Of a stretch of 64,000 bases of DNA, positions 36,696-47,210 are shown piece after piece; position 1 is the stretch's first letter; each line of letters begins with the position of its first letter. Source of the stretch: UBA2357 sp002344625 (GTDB lineage: Bacteria > Pseudomonadota > Gammaproteobacteria > Burkholderiales > Rhodocyclaceae); the NCBI GenBank assembly GCA_937995335.1, contig CALKIH010000053.1, positions 186,001 to 250,000 on the forward strand, read 5' to 3'. The notes under the pieces are model-generated. The model worked only from the letters and a program-made list of their open reading frames with translations, was not told the origin of the DNA and did no database searches. Both the position numbers and the translations under genes were made by a program.

Positions 36696-36971
36696 TCATT
36701 TCATGTAGGCGCGCAGGGCGCGGACGACCTGTTCGACGTCGTCCGCGCGTTCGCGCTCGGACGCATCCATTCGTCCGAGGTGTTCGCGGATATGTCCCTC
36801 CAACACTTCGGCCATCAATCCATTCACCGCGCCGCGAATCGCCGCGATCTGCTGCAGCACGGCCGCGCATTCGGCTTGCTGGCTCAGCGCCTTCTCCAGC
36901 GCTTCGGCCTGCCCCTTGATCCGTCGAACACGGGTCAGCAACTGCTTCTGGTTGCGGATGGTGTGCGCCAT
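36696..36971 (-). CDS. dmeR: Metal-responsive repressor of the RcnR/CsoR family (DmeR-like)
   Basis: A 91-residue all-helical repressor. The N-terminus MAHTIRNQKQLLTRVRRIKGQ and the core ECAAVLQQIAAIRGAVNGLM match the RcnR/FrmR branch, including the metal-binding Cys35 and an early histidine (His3). It diverges from a DmeF-type metal exporter, the standard dmeR-dmeF arrangement, so it most likely releases DNA on binding Co(II) or Ni(II). Formaldehyde-sensing FrmR relatives are similar, but no formaldehyde genes are near. AAAGGAG precedes the start. Confidence 0.88.
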   Translation of the reverse strand: MAHTIRNQKQLLTRVRRIKGQAEALEKALSQQAECAAVLQQIAAIRGAVNGLMAEVLEGHIREHLGRMDASERERADDVEQVVRALRAYMK

Positions 36972-36997
36972 CGCCTCTCCTTTGTTTCATGGATATA

Positions 36998-37012
36998 TAC
37001 TGGGGTATAGTA
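36998..37012. promoter_or_regulatory. Putative DmeR operator overlapping the dmeF promoter
   Basis: TACTGGGGTATAGTA is a G-tract flanked by TACT/AGTA inverted arms, the pattern of RcnR-type sites (TACT-Gn-AGTA). It lies midway between dmeR and dmeF, and a TATAGT -10 hexamer at 37006-37011 lies within it, so repressor binding would block dmeF transcription. Identification rests on pattern and position. Confidence 0.7.
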
Positions 37013-37044
37013 TGTAAACTCCTTACCGCCGAGCAGAATCTACC

Positions 37045-37992
37045 ATGTCGCAAGCCGCCTCTTCCGACGAATGGACACATAGCCACGTATTCGACCGGGG
37101 CAACCCTCTGGCGGAACGCAACACTTTGCGCGCCGTGCTGCTGACCACCGCGATGATGGTGATCGAAATCGTGGGGGGCTACGTGTTCAACTCGATGGCG
37201 CTGCTCGCCGACGGCTGGCACATGAGTTCGCATGCGCTCGCGCTGGGTCTGGCACTGTTCGCCTATGCTTCGGCGCGCCGCTTCGCACACGATGCCCGTT
37301 TCGCGTTCGGCACCTGGAAGATCGAGATCCTGGCCGGCTACACCAGCGCGCTGCTCCTGGTGGGGGTGGCCGGCCTGATGCTGTACGAGTCGATTTCACG
37401 CTTGATCGCGCCGTCGCCGATCCACTACGACCAGGCGATCGCGATAGCGGCGCTCGGGCTGGCGGTGAATCTGATCTGCGCATGGCTGCTCAGGGGTGGC
37501 GACCACCATCACGCGCACGGGCATCAACACCACCATGACGACGACCACCGCCACGACGACCTCAATCTGCGCTCGGCCTACCTGCATGTGCTTGCGGACG
37601 CCGCAACTTCGATCCTCGCGATCGTCGCCTTGTTCGGCGGCAAACTGTGGGGCGCGAGCTGGCTCGACCCGGCCATGGGCATCGTCGGCTCCGCCCTGGT
37701 CGCGATCTGGGCCGGCGGATTGCTGCGCGATACCAGCCGCATCCTGCTCGACGCGCAGATGGATGCGCCAGTGGTGGCCGAAGTTCGAGAGGCCATCGAG
37801 ACCGGCGATTCGGATGCCCGCATCACCGATCTGCACGTCTGGCAGGTCGGCAGGGGCAAGTACGCCTGCATTCTGTGCATCGCGACCGGCACCGACGCCA
37901 CCCCGTCGGATTTCCGCCAGCGCTTGGCCATTCACGAAGAACTGGTGCATGTGACGATCGAGATCAACCGGCCGCCGCCGGCCGCGTCCTGA
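37045..37992 (+). CDS. dmeF: CDF-family metal efflux transporter (Co/Ni type)
   Basis: A 315-residue cation diffusion facilitator with six membrane helices. The metal site in helix 2 reads LLADGWHMSSHALALG, with the Asp and His pairs in place, and a matching ASTLHVLAD-like helix 5 site follows (SAYLHVLADAATS). A histidine-rich cytoplasmic loop, DHHHAHGHQHHHDDDHRH, lies near residues 153-170. The C-terminal cytoplasmic domain includes DARITDLHVWQVGRGKYACI. The N-terminal WTHSHVF and whole-protein pattern match DmeF exporters of cobalt and nickel. The divergent DmeR-like repressor supports this. Confidence 0.92.
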   Translation: MSQAASSDEWTHSHVFDRGNPLAERNTLRAVLLTTAMMVIEIVGGYVFNSMALLADGWHMSSHALALGLALFAYASARRFAHDARFAFGTWKIEILAGYTSALLLVGVAGLMLYESISRLIAPSPIHYDQAIAIAALGLAVNLICAWLLRGGDHHHAHGHQHHHDDDHRHDDLNLRSAYLHVLADAATSILAIVALFGGKLWGASWLDPAMGIVGSALVAIWAGGLLRDTSRILLDAQMDAPVVAEVREAIETGDSDARITDLHVWQVGRGKYACILCIATGTDATPSDFRQRLAIHEELVHVTIEINRPPPAAS

Positions 37993-38073
37993 TCGCGTTT
38001 TCGCACTTGGCGCTGGCGGGCTCGGCGCGGGCTGGCCATAATCGCGCTCCTGCTCCTGCCAGGCGAATGCCCG

Positions 38074-39630
38074 ATGCCCTCCATGACCGCTCCATCCCAC
38101 ACGGCACACCCGCGTCGCGCCGGCCGGCGCGAGTGGTGGGGCCTGGCAGTGCTCGTCCTGCCCACGCTGCTGCTCGCGCTCGACCTCACCGTGCTGCATC
38201 TCGCCGCCCCGCACCTGGCCGCGGACCTGCGGCCCAGCAGTACCGCGCTGTTGTGGATCCTGGACATCTACGGGTTCATGATCGCCGGCTTCCTGATCAC
38301 CATGGGCACGCTCGGCGATCGCATCGGGCGCCGCAAGCTGCTGTTGTACGGCGCTTTCGCGTTCGGCGTGGCCTCGGTGCTGGCGGCCTTCTCGACCAGT
38401 TCGGGGATGCTGATCGCGACGCGCGCCCTGCTCGGCATCGCCGGCGCAACCCTGATGCCTTCCACGCTGTCGCTGATCCGCAATATGTTCCATGACGAAA
38501 GCGAGCGCAGGCTCGCGATCACGGTATGGATAAACGGTTTCATCTTCGGCAGCGCGATCGGGCCGCTGGTCGGCGGGGTAATTCTGGAGTTCTTCCCCTG
38601 GAACACGGTCTTCCTGCTGGGCGTGCCGGTGATGCTGTTGCTGCTGATCGCCGGGCCGCTGCTGTTGCCGGAATTCCGCGACGAGGCGGCCGGCCCCCTG
38701 GATCTGCCCAGCGCACTGCAATGCATCGGCATGATCCTGGCCGTCATCTTCGGCATCAAGACGCTGGCGCGCGACGGTATCGGGCTCCTGCCGGTGGCGG
38801 CCATCGTCGCCGGGCTTGCGATCGGTGCCGTGTTCATTCGCCGCCAGCAGCGGCTCGAACAGCCGATGTTCGACCTCGGCCTGTTCGCCAACCGCGGCTT
38901 CTCGGTCTCGGTGGCGGCAATGATGCTGACGATCCTGTCGCTTTCCGGCGCCTGGCTGATGGTGTTCCAGTACCTTCAGGGCGTGGCCGGCCTGTCGCCG
39001 CTGCAGGCCGGCATCGTGATGCTGCCGCCGGCACTCGGGCAGGTGGCCGCGTCCATGTTCGTGCCCCGCCTGGCCGGGCGGATGGCGCCATCGCGGCTGG
39101 TGAGCCTGGGCCTGCTGCTGGCGGTGCCGGGTTTGGGCGCGATGATGCTGGTCGGCGGACCGGCGTCGGTATGGCTGCTGGTCGGCGGCACCCTGCTGAT
39201 GGGAATGGGCGTGATGCCGATGATGATTCTGGGCACCGATCTCGTGATCGGTTCGGCGCCGCCCAACAAGACCGGCGCAGCCTCCGCCACGTCCGAAACC
39301 GCCACCGAACTGGGCATGGCACTCGGCATCGCCATCATCGGCAGCATCGGAGCGGCAATCTATCGCAAGCACATGCAGGCCAGCCTGCCCGCCGGCCTGC
39401 CGCCGGATCAAGCCGCCGCCGCCACCGACACGCTGGGCGGCGCCGTGGGTGTGGCCGCGACACTGGCCGACCCCGGCACGGCCGACGCCCTGCTCGCCGC
39501 GGCCCATGCGGCGTTTTCACAGGCGCTGCATGTCAATGCGATGATCGGCGCGGCCTTCATGCTGGCCACGGCACTGATTGCCGCGCGCTTTCTGCCGCGC
39601 ACGCTGCCGGGCGGCCACGGACACACCTGA
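38074..39630 (+). CDS. MFS drug exporter, DHA2 14-helix type (SmvA/QacA-like)
   Basis: A 518-residue transporter with 14 predicted helices. Motif A is GTLGDRIGRRKLLLYG near residues 74-89, motif D1 is LDLTVLHLAAPHLA in helix 1, and motif C-like GSAIGPLVGG is in helix 5. This is the SmvA/QacA branch, which exports quaternary ammonium compounds and dyes. It is not next to a TetR-type regulator. It follows dmeF after 81 bases in the same direction but need not be co-transcribed. An in-frame ATG three codons later is an alternative start. Confidence 0.9.
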   Translation: MPSMTAPSHTAHPRRAGRREWWGLAVLVLPTLLLALDLTVLHLAAPHLAADLRPSSTALLWILDIYGFMIAGFLITMGTLGDRIGRRKLLLYGAFAFGVASVLAAFSTSSGMLIATRALLGIAGATLMPSTLSLIRNMFHDESERRLAITVWINGFIFGSAIGPLVGGVILEFFPWNTVFLLGVPVMLLLLIAGPLLLPEFRDEAAGPLDLPSALQCIGMILAVIFGIKTLARDGIGLLPVAAIVAGLAIGAVFIRRQQRLEQPMFDLGLFANRGFSVSVAAMMLTILSLSGAWLMVFQYLQGVAGLSPLQAGIVMLPPALGQVAASMFVPRLAGRMAPSRLVSLGLLLAVPGLGAMMLVGGPASVWLLVGGTLLMGMGVMPMMILGTDLVIGSAPPNKTGAASATSETATELGMALGIAIIGSIGAAIYRKHMQASLPAGLPPDQAAAATDTLGGAVGVAATLADPGTADALLAAAHAAFSQALHVNAMIGAAFMLATALIAARFLPRTLPGGHGHT

Positions 39631-39733
39631 TCCGGCCTACCCGCCCGTAACACGCCCGTCATCTGCTCCGGCTATCGTCCCGCGACTTGGCTCGCGACGA
39701 GCCGGCAACCTTGACCGAATGGCGGAAGTGACG

Positions 39734-41158
39734 ATGAACCGGATCAGCCTAATCTCCGCGGCCTTGCTGGCCGCATTCAGCTTCAACCCCAGCCATGCCG
39801 CGCCCGTCTGCACAGGCTCGTCGCTGGACGACGGGACCCCGGTGCTGAGCTGCGGCGAAGCAGGTTCGTCGCCGCTCGTCGACAGTCGCGACGCGCTGCA
39901 GGTACGCGTCGAGGCCGGCGCCGGCGTAACCAGCAGCTCGCGGAACACGACGCCGCTGGACCTGGGCGGCGCCGCCCAGGTCGTGACCAACGGCGGCACG
40001 ATCGCCAACACCGACAGCCGCAACAATGCCTATGCGATCACCAGCCGCGGCAACGATCTGAGCATCATCAACCGCGGCGAGATCAGCAGTGGCGACCGCG
40101 CCATCGAAGTATTGGGTGGCAGGGGCGGTCTCAAGGTGGAAAACCATGGCGAGATTTCCGCACGTCGACAGGCGGTCCGTTCGCTCGAGGGTTTCGAGAA
40201 CGCGGAAGTGATCAACCACGGCCTGATCGAATCCCAGGAGGGCCGCGCACTGCAACTGCGTGGCGACGGCGCGCGCGTGATCAACCGTGGCAACCTGGTC
40301 GCAGGCGAGGAGGTCGTCGAGGCGCGCGGCAATTTCTACATGGAGAACTACGGCAACGTGGTGTTGCGCGACGGGGTGCTCGATGGCGACGGCGTGCAGT
40401 TCGCATCCGGCACCTTGCACAACTCGGGTCTGATCAGCGGCAGCGACGACGGGGTGGACCTCGATGAAGGGCGGGTGCACAACCAAGCCGATGGCCGCAT
40501 CGTCTCGACCGGCGACGACGCTACCCGCGACGCGGGCGGCATCGACGTCGATCCAGATTTCGACAACGGGGTCGACCCGATCCGCCCGGCCGGCGACCTG
40601 GCCATCATCAACGAAGGCCTTATCGAAGGGCCGCGCGCGATCGTCACCGACCTCGCGAGCACCGCGTCGATCGATATCATCAACAGCGGCACCCTGTACG
40701 GCCGCAGCGGCATTGCGGTCGATCTGGCCCCGGGCCAGGGCGACAGCACGCTCACCATCAAGGGCGGCAGCGACATTCGCGGTGACGTGCTGTTCGGCGC
40801 GGGCAACGACAGCATCTTCATCGACAACCTGGTCTCGGGCAAGCTGGGCACGAGTGTGTTCGATGGCGGGCGGGGTCGCAACAGCGTGTATTTCTTGAGC
40901 TACACGCTGACCGATTTGCTCAGCTTCCTGTTCGACGGCGATGTCGTCGAACTCTCGTTCGCAAGCCTGGCGGGCAAGGTCAGCGGAAGCTTCCGCGGCT
41001 TCGATTCCTGGGGCTTCGGGGATGGCTCGCAATACGACACGCTGGCGCTCGCCAGCCACTTCGACAACGCGAACACGGTACCGACCCCCGCCACGCTGCC
41101 GCTTCTACTGAGCGCGCTGGGTGGTCTGTGGCTTGCCGGCCGGCGTCGCAGGCACTGA
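39734..41158 (+). CDS. Exported beta-helix repeat protein with PEP-CTERM-like tail
   Basis: A 474-residue surface-type protein. A signal peptide (NRISLISAALLAAFSF, cleavage near SHA/A) leads into many irregular repeats of the form N-x-G-x-I (INRGEI, VENHGEI, VINHGLI, IINEGLI, IINSGTL), typical of right-handed beta-helices. The C-terminus is VPTPATLPLLLSALGG then LWLAGRRRRH: a proline motif, a hydrophobic helix and an arginine cluster. That is a PEP-CTERM variant, processed by an exosortase (EpsH/XrtA) in exopolysaccharide-making bacteria. No exosortase gene is in the window. The 3' end overlaps the convergent DUF2721 gene by 54 bases. Confidence 0.82.
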   Translation: MNRISLISAALLAAFSFNPSHAAPVCTGSSLDDGTPVLSCGEAGSSPLVDSRDALQVRVEAGAGVTSSSRNTTPLDLGGAAQVVTNGGTIANTDSRNNAYAITSRGNDLSIINRGEISSGDRAIEVLGGRGGLKVENHGEISARRQAVRSLEGFENAEVINHGLIESQEGRALQLRGDGARVINRGNLVAGEEVVEARGNFYMENYGNVVLRDGVLDGDGVQFASGTLHNSGLISGSDDGVDLDEGRVHNQADGRIVSTGDDATRDAGGIDVDPDFDNGVDPIRPAGDLAIINEGLIEGPRAIVTDLASTASIDIINSGTLYGRSGIAVDLAPGQGDSTLTIKGGSDIRGDVLFGAGNDSIFIDNLVSGKLGTSVFDGGRGRNSVYFLSYTLTDLLSFLFDGDVVELSFASLAGKVSGSFRGFDSWGFGDGSQYDTLALASHFDNANTVPTPATLPLLLSALGGLWLAGRRRRH

Positions 41159-41551
41159 AGCAGCGTGCCCCGCGCGTTCCAGATCCTCCACCACCAGCGA
41201 CAGCGCACCGGTGGAGATCAGCACTTCCGCCAGCGACAACACCAGCGAAACGGTCAAGGCGAGCAGGCTGGCACCGAACAGCCACTTGCCGGTCAGCTCG
41301 GCGGTGAGAAACAAGGCCAGCATCGCCAGGGCGCACAGCAGGAAGCTGAACACGCCGAAGCCCTGCATGTACTGGGTCAGCCTGATGCGTTTCTTCAGGC
41401 CCGGCAATTGCCGCTGCACCAGCGGCGCACCCCGGTCCTGCGAGGCATTGAGCTGCCGGATCACCTGCGCGAGCGTGAGAAAGCGATTCGTATACGCGAG
41501 CAGCAACAGCGAAATCGCCGGGAACAGGAGGGCGGGTGTGGTGAGGTTCAT
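41105..41551 (-). CDS. DUF2721 membrane protein
   Basis: A 148-residue protein with three membrane helices: residues 5-20 (ALLFPAISLLLLAYTNRF), about 62-82 and about 90-115. The RLTQYMQGFGVFSFLLCALAM part is characteristic of DUF2721. No biochemical function is known. The reading frame starts at a clear ATG, and its last 54 bases run antisense to the sorting-signal end of the upstream beta-helix gene. The C-terminal tail (VPATPAGKPQTTQ) looks disordered, so the overlap costs little. Confidence 0.85.
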   Translation of the reverse strand: MNLTTPALLFPAISLLLLAYTNRFLTLAQVIRQLNASQDRGAPLVQRQLPGLKKRIRLTQYMQGFGVFSFLLCALAMLALFLTAELTGKWLFGASLLALTVSLVLSLAEVLISTGALSLVVEDLERAGHAASVPATPAGKPQTTQRAQ

Positions 41552-41631
41552 GTGGGGGCATTCTAGCCGCGATCGGCGCCCCCGTATCGCGGGCAGTCAC
41601 CAACCCCGACGTTTGCGCACACCCCGCGCTT

Positions 41632-42579
41632 TCACCACTCACCCCACCCGCGCGCGACCCGCGCGGCAATCCGCGCCGCGACGCGGGCGGTGAGGCCGTC
41701 ACGGTCGAAAGCAGGATTCAGCTCGGCGATGTCGGCGGCGATCAGGCGACCGGAGGCCAGCACCGTGTCGATCAACGCTTCGACCTGGGCCAGCGGCACC
41801 CCCAGCGCCGCCGGGGCGGAAACACCCGGCGCCAGGCCGCCGGGCAGCACGTCCAGGCAGATCGTCAGATATGCCGCATCGCAGGCGGCGAGGTCGGCGG
41901 CGAGCTGCTGGCGGACAACGGCAAGCGCGGCGGCATCCTGCAGATGCTCGTCCAGCCAGTAACGCACCCCCAGCGCGTCCGCGCGCTGGAACAAGGCCTG
42001 GGTGTTGGCGAAGCGGCTGATGCCGAACACACGGTAGTCGAACGGCCGGCCGGCGGCGGCGCAGTGCGCTTGGATCTGGCGGAAAGGCGTACCGGAGTTG
42101 CCGCACGCCGCGACCCGCAGATCGAAATGCGCATCCAGGTTGACGATCACCACCCGCCATGGCGCCGGGCGGGCAGCGGCGATACCCTGGAAGCTGCCCC
42201 AGGCGAGCTCATGGCCACCCCCCAGCACCAGCGGCAGGCTGCCGCGCGCGATCGCCGCGGCGACCTGCCCGGCCAGCTGGGCCTGGGCGTCTTCCAGGCG
42301 CTCGCCCTCGCAATGCACATCGCCGGCGTCGAAGATGGCGGGCTCACCCAGCACCGGCATGCCGGCCAGCGCGGTGCGCAACGCCCGCGGCCCGGCGGAT
42401 GCGCCGGGGCGGCCGGCATTGCGGCGCACACCCTCGTCTACCGCGAAGCCGATCAGGGTGACGCCGCCGTGCGAGTCGTCCCGCAGCGCTTCGACATGCT
42501 GGTGCCAGCGCCGGCTGGGGCCGCTTTCCTCAGCGTCGATCCGGCCTTGCCAGACGAAATCCTGCGACAGCGGGTTCAT
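41632..42579 (-). CDS. hutG: Formimidoylglutamase
   Basis: A 315-residue arginase-fold enzyme that converts N-formimidoyl-glutamate to glutamate and formamide, the last step of histidine breakdown. Manganese-site motifs GGGHELAWG and NLDAHFDLR are clear, as is the HutG-typical stretch CLDVLPGGLAPGVSAPAA. The start MNPLSQDFVWQGR at 42579 overlaps the hutI stop by 4 bases. It closes the hutUHIG operon. Confidence 0.94.
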   Translation of the reverse strand: MNPLSQDFVWQGRIDAEESGPSRRWHQHVEALRDDSHGGVTLIGFAVDEGVRRNAGRPGASAGPRALRTALAGMPVLGEPAIFDAGDVHCEGERLEDAQAQLAGQVAAAIARGSLPLVLGGGHELAWGSFQGIAAARPAPWRVVIVNLDAHFDLRVAACGNSGTPFRQIQAHCAAAGRPFDYRVFGISRFANTQALFQRADALGVRYWLDEHLQDAAALAVVRQQLAADLAACDAAYLTICLDVLPGGLAPGVSAPAALGVPLAQVEALIDTVLASGRLIAADIAELNPAFDRDGLTARVAARIAARVARGWGEW

Positions 42580-43799
42580 GCGCGCACCTCGCCGGCAACG
42601 ACGACGCACTGCGTCGGGTTGTGGCCGAACCAGTAGGCCAGCTCACAGGGGTGGTCCAGGCGCCAGGCGACGAAATCGGCCCGCATGCCCGGTGCCAGCA
42701 CACCACGGTCATGGAGCCCGAGCGCACGCGCCGCGTGCATGGTGGTCCCTTGCACCGCCTCGAGCGGCGTCAGGCGGAACAGGGTGCACGCCATGTTGAT
42801 CATCAGCAACAGCGACAGACCGGGCGCAGTGCCGGGATTGTGGTCGGTGGCCACCGCCATCGGCACGCCGGCCGCACGCAGCGCGGCAACCGGCGGCAAG
42901 CGCGTTTCACGCAGAAAATAGAAGGCCCCCGGCAACAATACCGCCACGCTGCCGGCACGGCGCAGCGCCAGGATGCCGTCCTCGCCCAAGTACTCGAGGT
43001 GGTCACACGAGCGCGCGCCGAAGCCCGCCGCGAGCACGGCGCCCCTCTGGTCGGACAACTGCTCGGCATGCAGCTTCACCGGCAGGCCCAGCGCCTGCGC
43101 CGCCGAGAACACCCGCCGCGTCTGCGCCGGGCTGAAGCCGATGTGCTCGCAGAAGGCGTCGACGGCATCGACGAGGCCCTCCGCATGCAGCACCGGCAGC
43201 CAGGCGCACACCGCGTCGATGTAGTCGTCCGGCCGCCCCGCGAACTCGGGCGGCACGGCGTGGGCGCCGAGAAAGGTGGTATGCACGCTCACCGACAGTT
43301 CGGCGCCGATGCGCCGGGCGACGCGCAGGCAGCGCGCCTCGGCTTCCAGCGACAGCCCGTAACCGGACTTGATTTCCAGGGTGGTGACCCCCTCGGCCAT
43401 CAGGCTGCGGGCGCGGCCCGCGGCGGCCTCGAAGAGCGTTTCCGCGTCCGCCGCGCGGGTAGCGGCGACGCTGGAACGGATGCCGCCGCCGGCGCGGGCG
43501 ATGTCTTCGTAGCTCGCACCGTTCAGGCGCTGCTCGAACTCGCTGGCGCGCTGGCCACCGTAGACGAGGTGGGTATGACAATCGACCAGGCCGGGGGTGA
43601 GCAACGCGCCGTCGAGGTCGTGGCGGGTCGCCACCCGCCGTGCAAGCGTGGGCGGAATGTCAGCTTCGCAGCCGACCCAGGCGATGGTCGCGCCGTCGCT
43701 CAGCACCGCGCCATCCTCGATCAGGCCCCAGCCCGCTCCCGCAAGCGTGGCGAGGCGCGCGTGACGCCACAGGACCAGGCCGGCGGGCTTGCCGTCCAT
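42576..43799 (-). CDS. hutI: Imidazolonepropionase
   Basis: A 407-residue amidohydrolase that opens the imidazolone ring to formimidoyl-glutamate. Metal ligands appear in PGLVDCHTHLVYGG (His-x-His), HTTFLGAH, LHAEQLSD and the final aspartate in VATDHNPGT. The ATG at 43799 lies 1 base after the hutH stop and its other end overlaps hutG, so the operon is tightly coupled. Longer in-frame readings upstream lie antisense-like within hutH and have no similarity. Confidence 0.95.
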   Translation of the reverse strand: MDGKPAGLVLWRHARLATLAGAGWGLIEDGAVLSDGATIAWVGCEADIPPTLARRVATRHDLDGALLTPGLVDCHTHLVYGGQRASEFEQRLNGASYEDIARAGGGIRSSVAATRAADAETLFEAAAGRARSLMAEGVTTLEIKSGYGLSLEAEARCLRVARRIGAELSVSVHTTFLGAHAVPPEFAGRPDDYIDAVCAWLPVLHAEGLVDAVDAFCEHIGFSPAQTRRVFSAAQALGLPVKLHAEQLSDQRGAVLAAGFGARSCDHLEYLGEDGILALRRAGSVAVLLPGAFYFLRETRLPPVAALRAAGVPMAVATDHNPGTAPGLSLLLMINMACTLFRLTPLEAVQGTTMHAARALGLHDRGVLAPGMRADFVAWRLDHPCELAYWFGHNPTQCVVVAGEVRA

Positions 43800-43800
43800 G

Positions 43801-45336
43801 TCAATGGCTCCACACCGCCGCGATGCGATCGCGGCAGGCGGCGCTGGCTTCGCCCTCGAGTACCAGGCGCTTGGCGGCCTCGATGTCGGGTGCGAACAGG
43901 CGGTCCGCGGCGTAGAAGGGTACGTCCGCGCGCAGGCGCGCCTGCACTGCGGCAAGCTGCGGCGAGGTCGCGAGCGGGCGGTGGAAATCCACGCCCTGCG
44001 CGGCGGCCAGCCACTCGATGGCGAGTATCGTGGCGGTGTTGTCGGCCATCTCGGCGAGGCGGCGGCCGGCGTAGGTGGCCATGCTGACATGGTCCTCCTG
44101 GTTGGCGGAGGTGGGCAGGCTGTCGACGCTGGCCGGGTGGGCGTGCGACTTGTTCTCCGACGCCAGCGCAGCGGCGGTGACATGCGCGATCATGAAACCG
44201 GAATTCAGGCCGGGGTGGTCGACCAGGAAGGGCGGCAGGCCCGACAGGCCGCTGTCGATCAGCAGGGCGATGCGCCGTTCCGAGATCGCACCGATCTCGG
44301 CGATCGCCAGCGCCAGGGTATCGGCGGCGAAGGCCACCGGCTCGGCGTGGAAATTGCCGCCCGACAGCACCTCGTCGGTGTCGGCGAACACCAGCGGGTT
44401 GTCGGTGACCGCATTGGCCTCGATCAGCAAGGTGCGCGCGGCGTTCTCGATCAGGTCGCGGCAGGCGCCCATCACCTGCGGCTGGCAGCGCAGGCTGTAC
44501 GGGTCTTGCACGCGTTCGTCGTCATCGACATGCGACCGGCGGATCTGGCTGCCTTCCAGCAGCGCGCGGGTGACCGCCGCCATCGCGATCTGACCGGGCT
44601 GGCCACGAACCGCATGGATGCGCGGGTCGAAGGGCGCATCGCTGCCCTTGGCGGCATCCACGCACAAGGCGCCGGTCACGGTACCGGCTTCCAGCAGGCG
44701 CTCGGCCATGAACAGGCCGTGCAGCGCCAGCGCGGTGGATACCTGAGTGCCGTTGATCAGCGCCAGACCCTCCTTGGCGGCGAGCACGAGCGGCGCGATG
44801 CCGGCCCGCTGCAGCGCGGCGGCGGCAGGCACCAACCGGCCGTCCACCCGCACCTCGCCTTCGCCCATCAGCGCCAGCGTCAGGTGCGACAGCGGTGCCA
44901 GGTCGCCGGAGGCGCCAACCGAGCCCTTGACCGGAATCAGCGGCAGAATGCCGGCATCGAGCAGCGCCAGCAGGGTGTCGATAACCACCGACCGCACCCC
45001 GGAATAGCCGCGCGCGAGGCTGGCCGCCTTCATCACCATCACCAGCCGTACGCAGGCATCGGACATCGCCTCGCCGGTGCCGACCGAATGCGACAGGATC
45101 AGGTTGCGCTGCAGTTGCTCGAGCTGCGCATCCGGTATACGGGTGCGGGCGAGCTTGCCGAAGCCGGTGTTGATGCCGTAGGCGGCATCGCCCTTGGCGA
45201 CGATGCGCTGGATGGTCGCCACCGCGGCGTCGATCGCGGCCCGCGCGGACGGCGGCAGCGACACCGGTAGCGGGCCCTGCCACAACGCCCGCAGCTCGGC
45301 CAGGCCGAGCCGGCCCGGGTTCAGGATGAGTTCCAT
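43801..45336 (-). CDS. hutH: Histidine ammonia-lyase
   Basis: A 511-residue enzyme that deaminates histidine to urocanate. The self-made MIO cofactor comes from Ala142-Ser143-Gly144 in GSVGASGDLAPLSH. Tyr53 in AAYGINTGFG is the conserved catalytic tyrosine. The start MELILNPGRLGL at 45336 gives the family length and has GAGGAA shortly upstream. It lies between hutU (11 bases away) and hutI (1 base). Confidence 0.97.
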   Translation of the reverse strand: MELILNPGRLGLAELRALWQGPLPVSLPPSARAAIDAAVATIQRIVAKGDAAYGINTGFGKLARTRIPDAQLEQLQRNLILSHSVGTGEAMSDACVRLVMVMKAASLARGYSGVRSVVIDTLLALLDAGILPLIPVKGSVGASGDLAPLSHLTLALMGEGEVRVDGRLVPAAAALQRAGIAPLVLAAKEGLALINGTQVSTALALHGLFMAERLLEAGTVTGALCVDAAKGSDAPFDPRIHAVRGQPGQIAMAAVTRALLEGSQIRRSHVDDDERVQDPYSLRCQPQVMGACRDLIENAARTLLIEANAVTDNPLVFADTDEVLSGGNFHAEPVAFAADTLALAIAEIGAISERRIALLIDSGLSGLPPFLVDHPGLNSGFMIAHVTAAALASENKSHAHPASVDSLPTSANQEDHVSMATYAGRRLAEMADNTATILAIEWLAAAQGVDFHRPLATSPQLAAVQARLRADVPFYAADRLFAPDIEAAKRLVLEGEASAACRDRIAAVWSH

Positions 45337-45347
45337 GTGCGTGTTCC

Positions 45348-47057
<1,710 letters not shown>

Positions 47058-47129
47058 GCTGTTCTCCGTGGTGGCGTGGATGGAGGGGGTCGATTCCTCG
47101 ATGCGACCATCGCGCGTCGGCGACTATGT

Positions 47130-47139
47130 TGTATATACA
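47130..47139. promoter_or_regulatory. Putative HutC operator 1
   Basis: TGTATATACA is a perfect palindrome of the form TGTA-N2-TACA reported for HutC binding in pseudomonads. It lies 73 bases before the hutU start in the AT-rich hutU/hutC divergent region. Confidence 0.6.
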
Positions 47140-47160
47140 TATTATTAGCGATAAGTTTAT

Positions 47161-47174
47161 ATTGTCAATACAAT
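47161..47174. promoter_or_regulatory. Second palindrome in hut divergent region
   Basis: ATTGT-CAAT-ACAAT is an exact inverted repeat 37 bases before the hutC start. It resembles the GntR/HutC half-site (TGT/ACA) and may be a second operator for repression of hutC itself. Confidence 0.45.
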
Positions 47175-47210
47175 TCGGCTTGACCATCTTTTCGCCATTG
47201 CCGAACCGAA

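Noticed and set aside
37396..39507. A 703-codon open frame on the minus strand
   Set aside because: Antisense to dmeF and the MFS exporter; composition typical of a shadow frame.
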